The notes: generated by a model not told the origin, from the sequence alone. Shown: positions 8,172 to 17,253, counted from the first letter of the stretch. The stretch: DNA of 64,000 nucleotides from Halorussus caseinilyticus (GCF_029338395.1 NZ_CP119810.1:248001-312000); one strand, 5' to 3'. Translations and numbers: made by a program.

Positions 8172-9902
8172 ATGGTAGGAATCGCCGCCAGCACCGCCGG
8201 GCAGGACTCGCTCGACGCGATGGTCCGGTCGCTCGACGCCGAGGAGTGGTACCGAGTCGAACTGCTCTCGGCGGGCGAGACCGGCCGAGCGAGCGACGTG
8301 GGTCTGGCGCTGGTCCACCACGGCGAGAAAGACCCCGGCGGACACGCGACGTGGGAGGGCGCAACCGTCGGCGTCCTCCACGGCGCGATTTCGAATCGCG
8401 CCGACCTCGGTCTCTCCCACGCCGAGGTGTTCCGGCGCGTGTTGGACCGGCCGACCGTGACGCTCCCGCGACTCAGCGGCCCGTTCCTGCTCGCGGCGGC
8501 CGACCGCGACGGGACGCTCGTGGTCGCCAGCGACAAACTCGGCACGCGGGAGTGTTACCTCGCCGAGACGCCCGACGGCGTGGTGGCGGCCTCGGACCTC
8601 TCGGCGGTCGCCGAGCGACTCGACGACCCCGAAATTGACGCCCGGACCGCCGCCGACCTGCTGTCGTTCGGGTTCGCGCTCGGCGACGAGACGCTCGTTT
8701 CGGGCGTCGAGGCGTTCTCTCCGGCGAGTTTCCTCCGCGTCAGCGAGGGCGATTCCGCTCCGTCGGTCCGGCGCTACCGGGAACCGTCGTTCTCGCGCCT
8801 CCCCGAGGAAGGCTACGTAGAGCGCACGCTGTCGGCCTACCGGCGGGCGTCCTCCGCGAGGAGTTCGGACCGTTCCGGACGTTCACCTACGACTCGAACC
8901 CGCCCGACGCCTCGAATCTGGCCCCGGCCCGGCGGGTCGCCGAGACGCTGGGGGTGGACAACGACGTGGTGGTCGAGACGCCCGACGACTTCGCCGAGTC
9001 GTACGCCGCGGCGGTCCGGGCCTGCGACGGGATGGTGCCCCACCAGAATCTGTTCGCGCCGTCGTTCGTCTTCGGGGACCTCCACGCGAAAGTTGACGTG
9101 ATGATGGAGGCCGCGCCGCAGGGCGAGTTCCTCGGCGAGGAGATTTGGACCGCCCACCTCGACGCGCCCTCGGCGGCCGACGCCTTCCGGTCGATGCTCG
9201 CCTTTCGCCGGGAGTCGCCGAGCGCGTCCGGTCGGTCCTCGACGCGCCGGTGGACCCCGACCGTTCCATCCGCGAGATGGTCGCCGAGAGTTCCAAATCG
9301 AGCGTCCGAAATCGCGTGCTGGACGCGTGGTTCCGCAACTTCCCGAGGAACTCTCACTTCCGGGGCAACGAGGCGGTCCGGAGTCAGGTCGGGATGCGCG
9401 TACCCTTCGCCGACGGCGCGTTTCTGGACGCCGTGGCGGGGATGGACCACCGGCGACTCCGCCGAGGGACCGTGCCGCTGACGGGCGGGCGAATCCCGCG
9501 TTCGATGTCGCCGCTGAAGCGCGAGGCGGTGTGTCGCCTCGGCGCGGGTCTCGACCGGATTCCCTACGAGCGGACCGGACTCGCGCCGAAACGCCCGCTG
9601 GCGCTCCACGACGCCGGGTACGTCGGCAAGCAACTCCGGTGGCAGGTCGCGGGCCGACCCTCCCGGTGGAACGACTGGTACCGCGAGGTGCCGAGGGTCC
9701 GGCGGACGGTCAACCGCTGGTTAGACTCGGCCCGAGACCGCCCGCTGTTCGACGGCGACTTCGTGGAACGCTCCGCCGACGGCACCTCGCGGGCGATGCG
9801 GACCACTGGGGCCTGCTCTCGGGCGTCCTGAATCTGGGGGTGTGGATGGAGCAGACGGTGGACCGGGGCACCGTTTCGCCGCGTCTGAGCGGTCGGGAGT
9901 AG
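8172..9902 (+). pseudogene. asparagine-synthase-like (AsnB family) gene, broken by three frame lesions
   Basis: Three consecutive frames encode one protein family. 8172 to about 8847 gives the class II glutamine-amidotransferase-like N-terminal domain (MVGIAAS...; the usual catalytic Cys2 is Val, so no glutaminase activity is expected). At about 8846-8850 the frame shifts into AGVLREEFGPFRTFTYDSN. The region between TLSAYRRA and AGVLREE should carry the ATP-pyrophosphatase PP-loop (SGGxDS), and it is absent, pointing to an internal deletion. A second shift at about 9200-9215 leads to GVAERVRSVLDAPVDPDRS, and a third, one-base shift at about 9781-9785 leads to LAGDADHWGLLSGVL and the true C-terminus at 9902. 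With the PP-loop lost, no ligase activity is possible. Confidence 0.85.
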
Positions 9903-10080
9903 AAATCTTTGGTGTTATTTTAGATATAGATATATTTTCTTTAACTATATTTTTCTTTCTGAAAGGCGGGTTTCGATTTGTTTGCTGTCCGGCGCGCGCT
10001 GGCGCGACCGCGTGAGCGTGTCGCGCCGACGGCGCGCGAGGGATGAGCATCGGAGCGACCGGAGGGAGCGAGACGCGCAA

Positions 10081-10296
10081 TCGGTTGGGGAGGGTGTGGC
10101 CCGCGGTGGCGGTGCGGTTGCGGTCTGATTGGCTCAAGCCTGTAGCTAGCTCTCCGTTGTTTCCTCGCTCTATCGTGTCTCCATTCTCTCTCGTCTCCCC
10201 TGCTCCGGAGTACGACGAGAAGTCACTAGTTTCAGGCTTGAGCCAATCAGACCGCAACCGCACCGCATAGCACCGCAACCTCGAACCTCCCCAACC
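10081..10296. repeat. head-to-head pair of an intergenic repeat with 34-bp perfect arms
   Basis: Left copy 10081-10155 (cggttggggagggtgtggcc...) and right copy 10216-10296 on the opposite strand. Their cores 10108-10141 and 10233-10266 are exact reverse complements (ending tgattggctcaagcctg). A third, single copy lies at 47686-47760. The arrangement suggests a dispersed haloarchaeal repeat rather than a terminator. Confidence 0.8.
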
Positions 10297-10420
10297 TCCT
10301 CCCTCACTCTCTCCGGTCGTTCAGTCGTCCACCGGCAGACGAACCGCGTCTACCGAGCCTTCCGTCGCTTCGCTCCGGAAAACCTCGCGCGCGTTGCTCG
10401 CGCGCGCCGGGATGGATTGC

Positions 10421-10468
10421 ATTTCCGCGTTGCCTCGGTCGTCTATTTCCGCGTTGCCTCGGTCGTCT
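10421..10468. repeat. two perfect 24-bp tandem copies
   Basis: 10421-10444 and 10445-10468 are identical (atttccgcgttgcctcggtc + gtct). They lie about 80 bp before the S9 peptidase start. Two units only, so not a CRISPR or a long minisatellite. Confidence 0.8.
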
Positions 10469-10545
10469 GCTCCACGCCGGACTGCTTCGTCCCGTCGTCC
10501 CACCAATCCCCCACGCTCAAGACGCCGGCGCGCCACGGTGTCACC

Positions 10546-12603
10546 GTGACCCAATCGCTCGAACTCGACGACTTCTACGACCTGACGCTCCCGACCGACC
10601 TCGCCGTCTCGCCGGGCGGCGAGCGCGTGGCTTTCGTCGCCGACCAGTTCGACCGGCGGGACGACGAGCGCCGGAGTTCGCTGTTCGTCGCGCCCACCGA
10701 CGGCTCTCGGGAGCCTCACCGCCTCTCGCGGGCGTCCGACGCCAGCTCCCCGGCGTGGAGTCCCGACGGGTCGAGACTCGCGTTCGCCGCCGCGCGTGGC
10801 ACCGACGCCGAAATCGCCGTCTCGCGCGCGGACGAGGACGAGGAGTCCGACGCGGACGAAGAGGGTACGGACGCCGACGACGAACCCAAACCGCAAATCT
10901 GGGCGTTCGACCTCGAACGTGGCGGGGACGCACGCCAACTCACCGACTTCGAGGAGGGCGCGAAGGGGTTCGACTGGGGACCCGACGGCGACCGACTCGT
11001 GGTCGCGGCCCGCGACCCGACCGACGACCAGCGCGCGTACCTGCGGGACCGCCGCGAGGACGACGGCCCGGTCGTCACCGAGCGACTCCAGCACAAGTAC
11101 GACGGCGAGGGGTGGTTAGACGACGTGCGGACCTACCTCTTCGTCGTGGACTACGACACCCGCGAGACTCGTCGCCTCGACGACGCCTACGGCGGCGGCG
11201 CGCGCGAACCCGCGACCGGTCTGAGTCCCGCGTGGTCGCCCTCGGACGGGACCGACGAGGGCCGCATCGCGTTCCTCTCGAACCGGACCGACCGCCCGGA
11301 CGACAACTACGTGATGGACCTCTACACCGTCGCGCCCGACGGCACCGACTGCCGAAAGCTGACCGACTCCGACCTGACCGCCACCAGACCCCGCTGGCAC
11401 CCCGACGGCGACCGCCTCGCGTTCGTCGGGAGCGACCCCGAAAACGCCTACCGGCCCTCGGAGGTGTTCGTCGCGGACGTGTCGGGCGACGCCGCTCACG
11501 AGTCGTGGTCGGGCGACTTCGACCGGACCGTCGCCAGACACGGCGAACTCGGGTGGGACGGCGACGACGTACTCGCGGCCGTCGGCGACGAGGGCCTGAC
11601 CCGCCTCGCGCGCTTCCGCGCGGACGCCGCCCCCGAGCGAACCTTCGACGCGCAGGGCCGAGACCGGACGATAGAGGCGTTCGACTTGCGGGGCGACACG
11701 GCAGTCGTCACCCTCTCGGACCCCCGCGAGGGCACGGACCTCTTCGCCGCCGACGCGGACCACCTCGCCGACGCCGACCCCACCCGGCTCACCGCGCTCA
11801 ACGACGACCTGCTGGCCGACCGCCACACGCCCGAGGTGCGCCGATTTACCGTCGAGTCCGGCGGCGAGGAAGTCGAGGCCGTCGCTTACTTCCCAGCGGA
11901 CTTCGACCCCGACGACCCGGACCCGCGACCGCTGGTCGCTTCCATCCACGGCGGCCCAATCGCCTACGACGCCCCGACGTTCTCGTTCGACTTCTCCTAC
12001 TGGACCGGGCGGGGCTACGTCGTCGTCCGGACCAACTACCGCGGGAGTTCCTCCTACGGCCGGGCGTTCAGCGAACAGATTCGCGGCGAGTGGGGACCCC
12101 GCGAGACCGAAGACGTGTTGGCCGCGGTCGAGGGGGCCGTCTCCCGCGGGTGGGCCGACGACGACCGATGCTTCGCCACCGGGTTCTCCTACGGCGGCAT
12201 CACCACGGGCTATCTAGTCGCCGAGTCCGACCGCTTCGCCGCGGGGGCGGCCGAACACGGCGTCTACGACTTCCGGTCGGCGTTCGGCACCGACGACAGT
12301 CACGTCTGGTGGGAGAACGACTTCGGCCTGCCGTGGGAGAACCCGGAGGGCTACGAGGCGTCGTCGAGCATCGCCGACGTGGGCGAGGTGGACACGCCGC
12401 TTCTCGTGACTGCGGGCGGTGAGGACTGGCGGTGTCCGCCCTCCCAGAGCGAACAACTTTACGTCAGCGTCAAGAAACAGGGCGTTCCCGCCAGACTAGT
12501 CGTCTACCCCGACGAGAATCACAGTATCGGCGACCCCGACCGGGCGGTTCACCGACTCGAAGAACTGGCCGACTGGTTCGACAGGTTCGACTCCGAGACG
12601 TGA
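10546..12603 (+). CDS. S9-family prolyl-oligopeptidase-like peptidase
   Basis: 685 residues from the GTG at 10546 (MTQSLELDDFYDLTLP); the longer frame from 10417 would run through the tandem repeat and is rejected. An N-terminal beta-propeller of TolB/WD40-like blades (repeated W-SPDG and WHPDGDRLAF motifs) covers roughly residues 20-410, followed by an alpha/beta-hydrolase domain. The catalytic triad is visible: S548 in GFSYGG, D627 in GGEDW, H659 in ENHSIGD. The family removes dipeptides or acyl-peptides from short peptides. No signal peptide, so probably cytosolic. Residues about 90-110 hold an Asp/Glu-rich loop. Confidence 0.9.
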   Translation: MTQSLELDDFYDLTLPTDLAVSPGGERVAFVADQFDRRDDERRSSLFVAPTDGSREPHRLSRASDASSPAWSPDGSRLAFAAARGTDAEIAVSRADEDEESDADEEGTDADDEPKPQIWAFDLERGGDARQLTDFEEGAKGFDWGPDGDRLVVAARDPTDDQRAYLRDRREDDGPVVTERLQHKYDGEGWLDDVRTYLFVVDYDTRETRRLDDAYGGGAREPATGLSPAWSPSDGTDEGRIAFLSNRTDRPDDNYVMDLYTVAPDGTDCRKLTDSDLTATRPRWHPDGDRLAFVGSDPENAYRPSEVFVADVSGDAAHESWSGDFDRTVARHGELGWDGDDVLAAVGDEGLTRLARFRADAAPERTFDAQGRDRTIEAFDLRGDTAVVTLSDPREGTDLFAADADHLADADPTRLTALNDDLLADRHTPEVRRFTVESGGEEVEAVAYFPADFDPDDPDPRPLVASIHGGPIAYDAPTFSFDFSYWTGRGYVVVRTNYRGSSSYGRAFSEQIRGEWGPRETEDVLAAVEGAVSRGWADDDRCFATGFSYGGITTGYLVAESDRFAAGAAEHGVYDFRSAFGTDDSHVWWENDFGLPWENPEGYEASSSIADVGEVDTPLLVTAGGEDWRCPPSQSEQLYVSVKKQGVPARLVVYPDENHSIGDPDRAVHRLEELADWFDRFDSET

Positions 12604-12624
12604 GGCTCCGAACGGACGTGCCGC

Positions 12625-12876
12625 TCACTCGTCGCCCAGAAACTCCCGCTGGAGGTTCCGACGGTGGTACTGCACGAGGTGGTGCTGTGTCACTAGCACG
12701 GCCGCGAGGACGATTCCGGCGGTGAACCCGACGACCCGAACTATCGGTACCCCGTGGACGTAGCCGTTGAGTAACTGCGCCAGACCGAGGAAGACCGGAA
12801 CGACGGTGGCAACCGTCGTGCGGACGGGCAACTCGCGGTACATCTCCCAAAACGAAACGTTGTTCGAGGCGGCCAT
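12625..12876 (-). CDS. small two-helix membrane protein, unknown
   Basis: 83 residues with two hydrophobic segments (VATVVPVFLGLAQLL and VRVVGFTAGIVLAAVLVT) and a basic, His/Arg-rich C-terminus (QHHLVQYHRRNLQREF). No family recognised. It is convergent with the S9 peptidase (21 bp apart). The start at 12876 gives MAASNNVSFWEMYRELPVRT; the frame is open further upstream, so the start is not certain. Confidence 0.55.
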   Translation of the reverse strand: MAASNNVSFWEMYRELPVRTTVATVVPVFLGLAQLLNGYVHGVPIVRVVGFTAGIVLAAVLVTQHHLVQYHRRNLQREFLGDE

Positions 12877-12995
12877 TCGGTAATCGTTCCTTGAGAGAGG
12901 CTTCGGGTACACCCTGATTACCTTTTCGTATGTCGATTTTGACCGTTTCGCTCCCGCCGCTCGGCGTTCCGCGGCGTCCGAACGGTAGTCGAATC

Positions 12996-13346
12996 TTACG
13001 CGGACTGTGCGGCCGACGCTGGCGACTCGTCGCGTTCCGTGGGTTCGTAGACGACGTGTTCGCCGTCGGCGCGGACTTCGACGCGACACCCTTGCAGGTC
13101 GAAGACGACCCGTCCGACCGTCTCGCCGACTCCGCCCCGGTCGGCGAACAGGCGGTCCAACGCGTCGGGGTCCACCACGTCGTACAGGACGCCCTCCTCG
13201 GGCAGGAGGTCACAACCCGAAATCTCGGTGACGGCTCTGACGACGGCCGTGCTGACGCTCCAGTCGGTCGATGCTATCCGATACGCCGCGCGTCCGTCTC
13301 GGTCGAGTGACGGCGCACGCTCCGTGAGGTCTGTATCCCGGCTCAT
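12996..13346 (-). CDS. HalOD1 (halobacterial output domain) protein
   Basis: 116 residues. SVSTAVVRAVTEISGCD, LYDVVDPDALDRLF and GRVVFDLQGCRVEVRADG follow the HalOD1 domain pattern, a haloarchaea-specific output domain often found alone or joined to receiver or PAS domains in signalling. Here it stands alone. Its molecular partner is unknown. Start at 13346 (MSRDTDLTERAP). Confidence 0.8.
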   Translation of the reverse strand: MSRDTDLTERAPSLDRDGRAAYRIASTDWSVSTAVVRAVTEISGCDLLPEEGVLYDVVDPDALDRLFADRGGVGETVGRVVFDLQGCRVEVRADGEHVVYEPTERDESPASAAQSA

Positions 13347-13505
13347 AGTTTCGAGGTGAGTGTCACCGACTGTCACTATCGGCGTACCGATTCAATCGGA
13401 CTCATCTATAAAAAGATGCACGATTTGCCCCCGGAAAACCATCGAGTGATAGCATCAAATAATCGTCTGGCTTGGATTCGCTCTTTTTCTCGGGTTCCGG
13501 AAATG

Positions 13506-14279
13506 TCACTCCGCGTCGTAGTTCGGCAACGTGTCGTCCTGCATGACCGCGGTCCGCCCGCCGTCCACGACCAGACTCGTTCCCGTCACGAAGTCGGCGT
13601 CGTCGCTGGCGAGGAAGGCCACCGCGCCCGCCACGTCCTCGGGGTCGCCGATGCGCCCGACGGGGTGGATGGACTCCAGATGTTCGCGTTCGTCCTCCGA
13701 GAGGTCCGACTCCGTGCGTTCGACGGCGACCCATCCGGGATTGACGGTGTTGACCCGAATCTCCGGTCCCAAGTCGAGCGCCATCGCGCGGGTCATCCCG
13801 TTTATCCCGGCCTTGACCGCGTTGTACGGGAACATCTCGGGCATCGTCACGAAGGCGTGGTTCGAAGAGACGTTGACGATGGCTCCCTCCTCGATGTACT
13901 CGACGGCGCGCTTGGCGGTCAGCCAGTAGGCCCGGAAGTCGGTTTCGAGGACCAACTCCCAGTCGTCCGTCGTCGCGTCGGTGACGGAGGTGTTCGTCTC
14001 GACGCCCGCGTTGTTCACCAGCACGTCGATACCGCCGTACTCCTCGGCCGTCGCCTCGACCAGCGCCGCGATTTCGTCCGGGTCGCGCATGTTCGCCTGC
14101 ACGAAGATGGCGTCACCGCCCGCGTCCCGGATTTCCTCGGCGGTGGTCTCACCGTCTTCGACGGTTCGGCCTGTCACGACGACGGACGCACCTTCGCGCG
14201 CGAATCGTTTCGAAGTATATTCTCCAATTCCTCTCGTAGAGCCAGTGACGAGAACTGTTTGGCCCTCGAAGCGGTTCAT
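13506..14279 (-). CDS. SDR-family oxidoreductase
   Basis: 257 residues. Classical SDR: TGSTRGIG cofactor loop (residues 12-19), NNAG (89-92), catalytic S139, Y152 and K156 (YNAVK), and PGWVAVERT after the active site. The FabG-like C-terminus DFVTGTSLVVDGG is complete. Predicted cytosolic NAD(P)-dependent alcohol or sugar dehydrogenase. The galactonate dehydratase gene is 1.8 kb away, across a low-GC insertion, so a role in sugar-acid oxidation is possible but not shown. Confidence 0.85.
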   Translation of the reverse strand: MNRFEGQTVLVTGSTRGIGEYTSKRFAREGASVVVTGRTVEDGETTAEEIRDAGGDAIFVQANMRDPDEIAALVEATAEEYGGIDVLVNNAGVETNTSVTDATTDDWELVLETDFRAYWLTAKRAVEYIEEGAIVNVSSNHAFVTMPEMFPYNAVKAGINGMTRAMALDLGPEIRVNTVNPGWVAVERTESDLSEDEREHLESIHPVGRIGDPEDVAGAVAFLASDDADFVTGTSLVVDGGRTAVMQDDTLPNYDAE

Positions 14280-14463
14280 GGAGGTACGTCGGTGGCGAAA
14301 CGCTTGATTGCTTCGTCGCTGAACTATGTGTAACAGAATGCGGATAGCATCTTCCGTTTCTCGTGGAGGATTTAAATGATATAGTGGAAAATGCATTCGT
14401 AGAAGCTCGCACCGGAAGAGTTACGCAGTTGGCGTTACAATCTACGCGACAACGACAGCACTC

Positions 14464-14916
14464 ATGCACCGTAGACAGATTCTTCCGCTCGCAATCTTGG
14501 ACGAGGCAGGTGGGGAGGTTGATGGCCGAACGCGGTTTATTAAATTAATATTTTTGGCGCAGGAGAAGGCTGGAGAATCGTTTCCGGTGGAATATGATTT
14601 CGAGGCTTACGATTATGGGCCATTCGACAAGAACATCCTGCACGACTTAGACGATTTAGAAGACGAAGGGATAATTTCGTCGCAAGAAACTGATATCGGC
14701 AACAATAAAAAGTACACCTATAGACTGAACAACCAATACCGCGGGAATTTAAGAGACGAACTCCCCGAAGACCTCGATATTACCGACGAAGAGTGGGACC
14801 AAATCGAGTCGCAAGCCGAGAGAGTCGCTCGACAGTTTAATTCAGTCCCTATTTCACGCCTTCTCGAACACGTGTACAACAAGTATCCCGGTTACACCTC
14901 CGAAAGCGTTATTTAA
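14464..14916 (+). CDS. YwgA/Panacea-like small protein in a low-GC insertion
   Basis: 150 residues. The layout FIKLIFLAQEKAGES ... YDFEAYDYGPFDKNILHDLD ... LEDEGII resembles YwgA and the SocA/Panacea (DUF4065) group: a helical domain with a conserved Y-GPF segment and a winged-helix-like end. Panacea domains act as antitoxins for varied toxins, but no toxin is evident beside it, so this is only a resemblance. Codons are A/T-rich (TTA, ATA, AAT), unlike the rest of the window, which points to recent transfer. A TTACAATC box sits about 26 bp before the ATG. Confidence 0.5.
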   Translation: MHRRQILPLAILDEAGGEVDGRTRFIKLIFLAQEKAGESFPVEYDFEAYDYGPFDKNILHDLDDLEDEGIISSQETDIGNNKKYTYRLNNQYRGNLRDELPEDLDITDEEWDQIESQAERVARQFNSVPISRLLEHVYNKYPGYTSESVI

Positions 14917-14922
14917 TCCGTT

Positions 14923-15648
14923 TCAATCTTCGGGACCGTCGTCGGGAAGTTCTACGTCGCCTTTCGGTAGCATATCTGCATACTCGTCGTCGGCCTCTCT
15001 GTTTATAAACGTGATATGGGAGATGTCCGCATCGTGGACGTAGATGGAGTTAGCTTCCGTGTTCTCTCGTCCGATTTTCTCTTGGTTTTCCGGTTCTATC
15101 GGGGATAAGACGAGGCTTCGCTTGTCGGGGGTAGAACTGAATCTGGCGACGTATCCAACTAACTTCTGTCCTTCGGCAGTCACTACCTCGATTTCTTGGT
15201 CACGGACGTTATCGACAACTAACTCCCACGGTTCTTCGCGGTCGTCGAATTTCCGGCCTACTTCACCGGACCAGTTTCTAATCGTCTCCTCCATTCTATC
15301 AGACAAATCGTCTCCGCGTTTGTATCTTAGTATCCCGACTCCTAAACCTACTCCGGCCGCTATGAGTGACTGAATGCTTACGCCGATAAGCATCGCCAAT
15401 ATGGTGACCTCTCCTACGTTGCTTCCTTTGAGTTTCGGACCGTCCGACAAGAGCCGAAAAACTCCGACGAGAACGAGAGCCGACAAAACGCCGCCGACGA
15501 GGACGTATCCGAGCTTATCCCAACGGTCTAGCGTGTCTAACCTCCGTTCGGCATAAATGAACGCCTTCGCAAAAGCTAGCCCCGGTAGCACGAGGAAAAG
15601 TAAGTAGAGCGGAACGGCACCTAAACCGCCAGCTGTACCGGGTGGCAT
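14923..15648 (-). CDS. membrane protein resembling DUF6338, low-GC insertion
   Basis: 241 residues. Three N-terminal membrane helices (LYLLFLVLPGLAFAKAF, LGYVLVGGVLSALVLVGVF, VTILAMLIGVSIQSLIAAGV) are followed by a cytosolic beta-rich domain (WELVVDNVRDQEIEVVTAEG, LVGYVARFSS). The plan matches the DUF6338 group, whose function is unknown. It is convergent with the YwgA-like gene (6 bp apart), and both share low-GC codon use, so they probably arrived together. Start at 15648 (MPPGTAGG). Confidence 0.6.
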   Translation of the reverse strand: MPPGTAGGLGAVPLYLLFLVLPGLAFAKAFIYAERRLDTLDRWDKLGYVLVGGVLSALVLVGVFRLLSDGPKLKGSNVGEVTILAMLIGVSIQSLIAAGVGLGVGILRYKRGDDLSDRMEETIRNWSGEVGRKFDDREEPWELVVDNVRDQEIEVVTAEGQKLVGYVARFSSTPDKRSLVLSPIEPENQEKIGRENTEANSIYVHDADISHITFINREADDEYADMLPKGDVELPDDGPED

Positions 15649-15726
15649 TTCGAGTGTCAGTGTCGAAGCCGTCCTATTTAGGTGCCACGATACCGAGTCA
15701 AAATTAACTATTCCCGTTTCGAATGC

Positions 15727-16062
15727 TCACTCCTTCGTCAGAACCATCGCCTCGTCACTAGCCTCTTCGCCGACGCTCGCGCGGAATTGCGCGGCGTGTG
15801 CCTCCCTCAAGCGCGCCAACTCGTCGGCGTCCAACCTCATGCGCTCGCCGAACTCGTTCCAGACGTGGTCCCGGACCGAGAGGTAGTACGCCGTCTCGGT
15901 CTGGGTCACGAGGGGGTCCCGGTGGAACTGGGTCCGGTACTCGTAGACGAGTCCGTCCACGCCGACGCCCTCCAACTCCCGGATTGCTTGCTGGTGGCGC
16001 GCGACGAGTTCGCGGTCGGTCTCGGTCTCCACGTCGGGAAACGCCGCGAGTGGGTCCGCCAT
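15727..16062 (-). CDS. hypothetical protein coupled to galactonate dehydratase
   Basis: 111 residues, soluble, mostly helical, with many Glu and Arg; includes YRTQFHRDPLVTQTETAYYL and HVWNEFGERM. I do not recognise a family. Its ATG at 16062 follows the galactonate dehydratase stop by one base, so it is in the same operon and may act in the same pathway or form a complex. Confidence 0.65.
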   Translation of the reverse strand: MADPLAAFPDVETETDRELVARHQQAIRELEGVGVDGLVYEYRTQFHRDPLVTQTETAYYLSVRDHVWNEFGERMRLDADELARLREAHAAQFRASVGEEASDEAMVLTKE

Positions 16063-16063
16063 C

Positions 16064-17212
16064 TCACCACTCCGCGACGCTCCCGTCGTCGTGTCGCCAG
16101 ACGGGGTTGTGCCAGTTCACGTCGCCCGCGCGCTCGCGGACGACCGACTCGTCTATCTCGACGCCGAGACCCGGCCCGTCGGGGAGTTCGACGTAACCCT
16201 CGTCGTACTCGAAGACGCTCGGGTCCGCGAGGTAGTCCAGCACGTCGCTGGTCTCGTTGTAGTGGATGTCGAGGCTCTGCTCTTGAATCAGGGCGTTGGG
16301 CGTGCAGGCGTCCACTTGGACGCAGGCGGCCAGCGCGAGGGGTCCGAGCGGACAGTGGGGCGCGAGCGCAACGTCGTAGGCCTCGGCCATCGACGCGATT
16401 TTCTTGACCTCGGTAATCCCCCCGGCGTGGCTCAGGTCGGGTTGAATCACGTCCACGGTCCCGTCTTCGAGAACCTGCTTGAAGTCCCACCGGGAGTACA
16501 TGCGTTCGCCCGTGGCGATTGGCGTGGTGGTGTGGGCCGCGATTTCCGGCAGTGCGTCGTTGTGTTCGGGCAGGACGGGTTCCTCGACGAACATCGGTTC
16601 GTAGGGTTCGAGCGCGGCGGCGAGTCGCTTGGCCATCGACTTGGCGACCCGGCCGTGGAAGTCCACGCCCACGTCAACCTCGTCGCCGACTTCCTCGCGG
16701 ACCTCGGCCAGTCGCTCTTCGGCCTCCCGGACCTTCGCGGGCGAATCGACGCGCTCCATCTCGGGCGTGGCGTTCATCTTCAGAGCGGTGAATCCCGCTT
16801 CGACCTTCTCGCGGGCCGCCTCGCCCACGTCCGCGGGTCGGTCGCCGCCGACCCACTGGTAGACCCGAACTCGGTCGCGCGCCCTGCCGCCCAGCAGTTC
16901 GTACACCGGCGCGTCGAAGTGCTTGCCTTTGATGTCCCAGAGGGCTTGGTCGATGCCCGCGATGGCCGACATCAGAACCGGGCCGCCGCGGTAGAACCCG
17001 CCGCGGTAGAGCGTCTGCCAGTGGTCCTCGATTCGGAGGGGGTCCTCGCCGAGCAGGTAACCTTCGAGCAGTTCCTCGACGGCTGCCCGGACGGTGTGAG
17101 CGCGGCCCTCTACGACGGGTTCACCCCACCCGACCGTGCCGTCGCTGGTTTCGAGGCGCAGGAACAACCATCTCGGGGGCACCTCGAACAACTCGTAGTC
17201 GGTGACTTCCAT
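16064..17212 (-). CDS. dgoD: D-galactonate dehydratase (enolase superfamily)
   Basis: 382 residues, close to the length of E. coli DgoD and alike along the whole chain. Diagnostic segments: PPRWLFLRLETSDGTVGWGE near the start, YRGGFYRGGPVLMSAIAGID, VGVDFHGRV (metal Asp and catalytic His), MFVEEPVLPEHN and IATGERM (metal Glu residues), LAPHCPLGP (second catalytic His), and the C-terminal DGSVAEW. It dehydrates D-galactonate to 2-keto-3-deoxy-galactonate, the second step of the De Ley-Doudoroff galactose route. Some haloarchaeal homologues act on related sugar acids, so the exact substrate is an inference. Confidence 0.9.
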   Translation of the reverse strand: MEVTDYELFEVPPRWLFLRLETSDGTVGWGEPVVEGRAHTVRAAVEELLEGYLLGEDPLRIEDHWQTLYRGGFYRGGPVLMSAIAGIDQALWDIKGKHFDAPVYELLGGRARDRVRVYQWVGGDRPADVGEAAREKVEAGFTALKMNATPEMERVDSPAKVREAEERLAEVREEVGDEVDVGVDFHGRVAKSMAKRLAAALEPYEPMFVEEPVLPEHNDALPEIAAHTTTPIATGERMYSRWDFKQVLEDGTVDVIQPDLSHAGGITEVKKIASMAEAYDVALAPHCPLGPLALAACVQVDACTPNALIQEQSLDIHYNETSDVLDYLADPSVFEYDEGYVELPDGPGLGVEIDESVVRERAGDVNWHNPVWRHDDGSVAEW

Positions 17213-17253
17213 GCCCCGAGGTACGCGAGCGACGGCCTAAATCCTCGGGAAGC

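Larger units (their letters stand above)
9903..10545. other. gene-free stretch with inverted and tandem repeats
   Basis: No gene seen. 9905-9965 is A/T rich, 9990-10045 carries gcgcgc-rich dyads, 10081-10296 is a head-to-head pair of intergenic repeats, and 10421-10468 a tandem duplication. The peptidase promoter should lie in 10510-10530. Confidence 0.6.

Noticed and set aside
10421-10468. CRISPR-like tandem units
   Set aside because: Two adjacent copies with no spacers and no cas genes; the same holds for the tandem repeat at 48029-48085.
10417-10545. Longer N-terminus for the S9 peptidase
   Set aside because: It would be translated from the 24-bp tandem repeat and has no similarity to the family; the GTG at 10546 starts at the conserved part.
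14464-15648. Firm toxin-antitoxin call for the low-GC gene pair
   Set aside because: The genes converge instead of forming an operon, and neither has a recognisable toxin motif.
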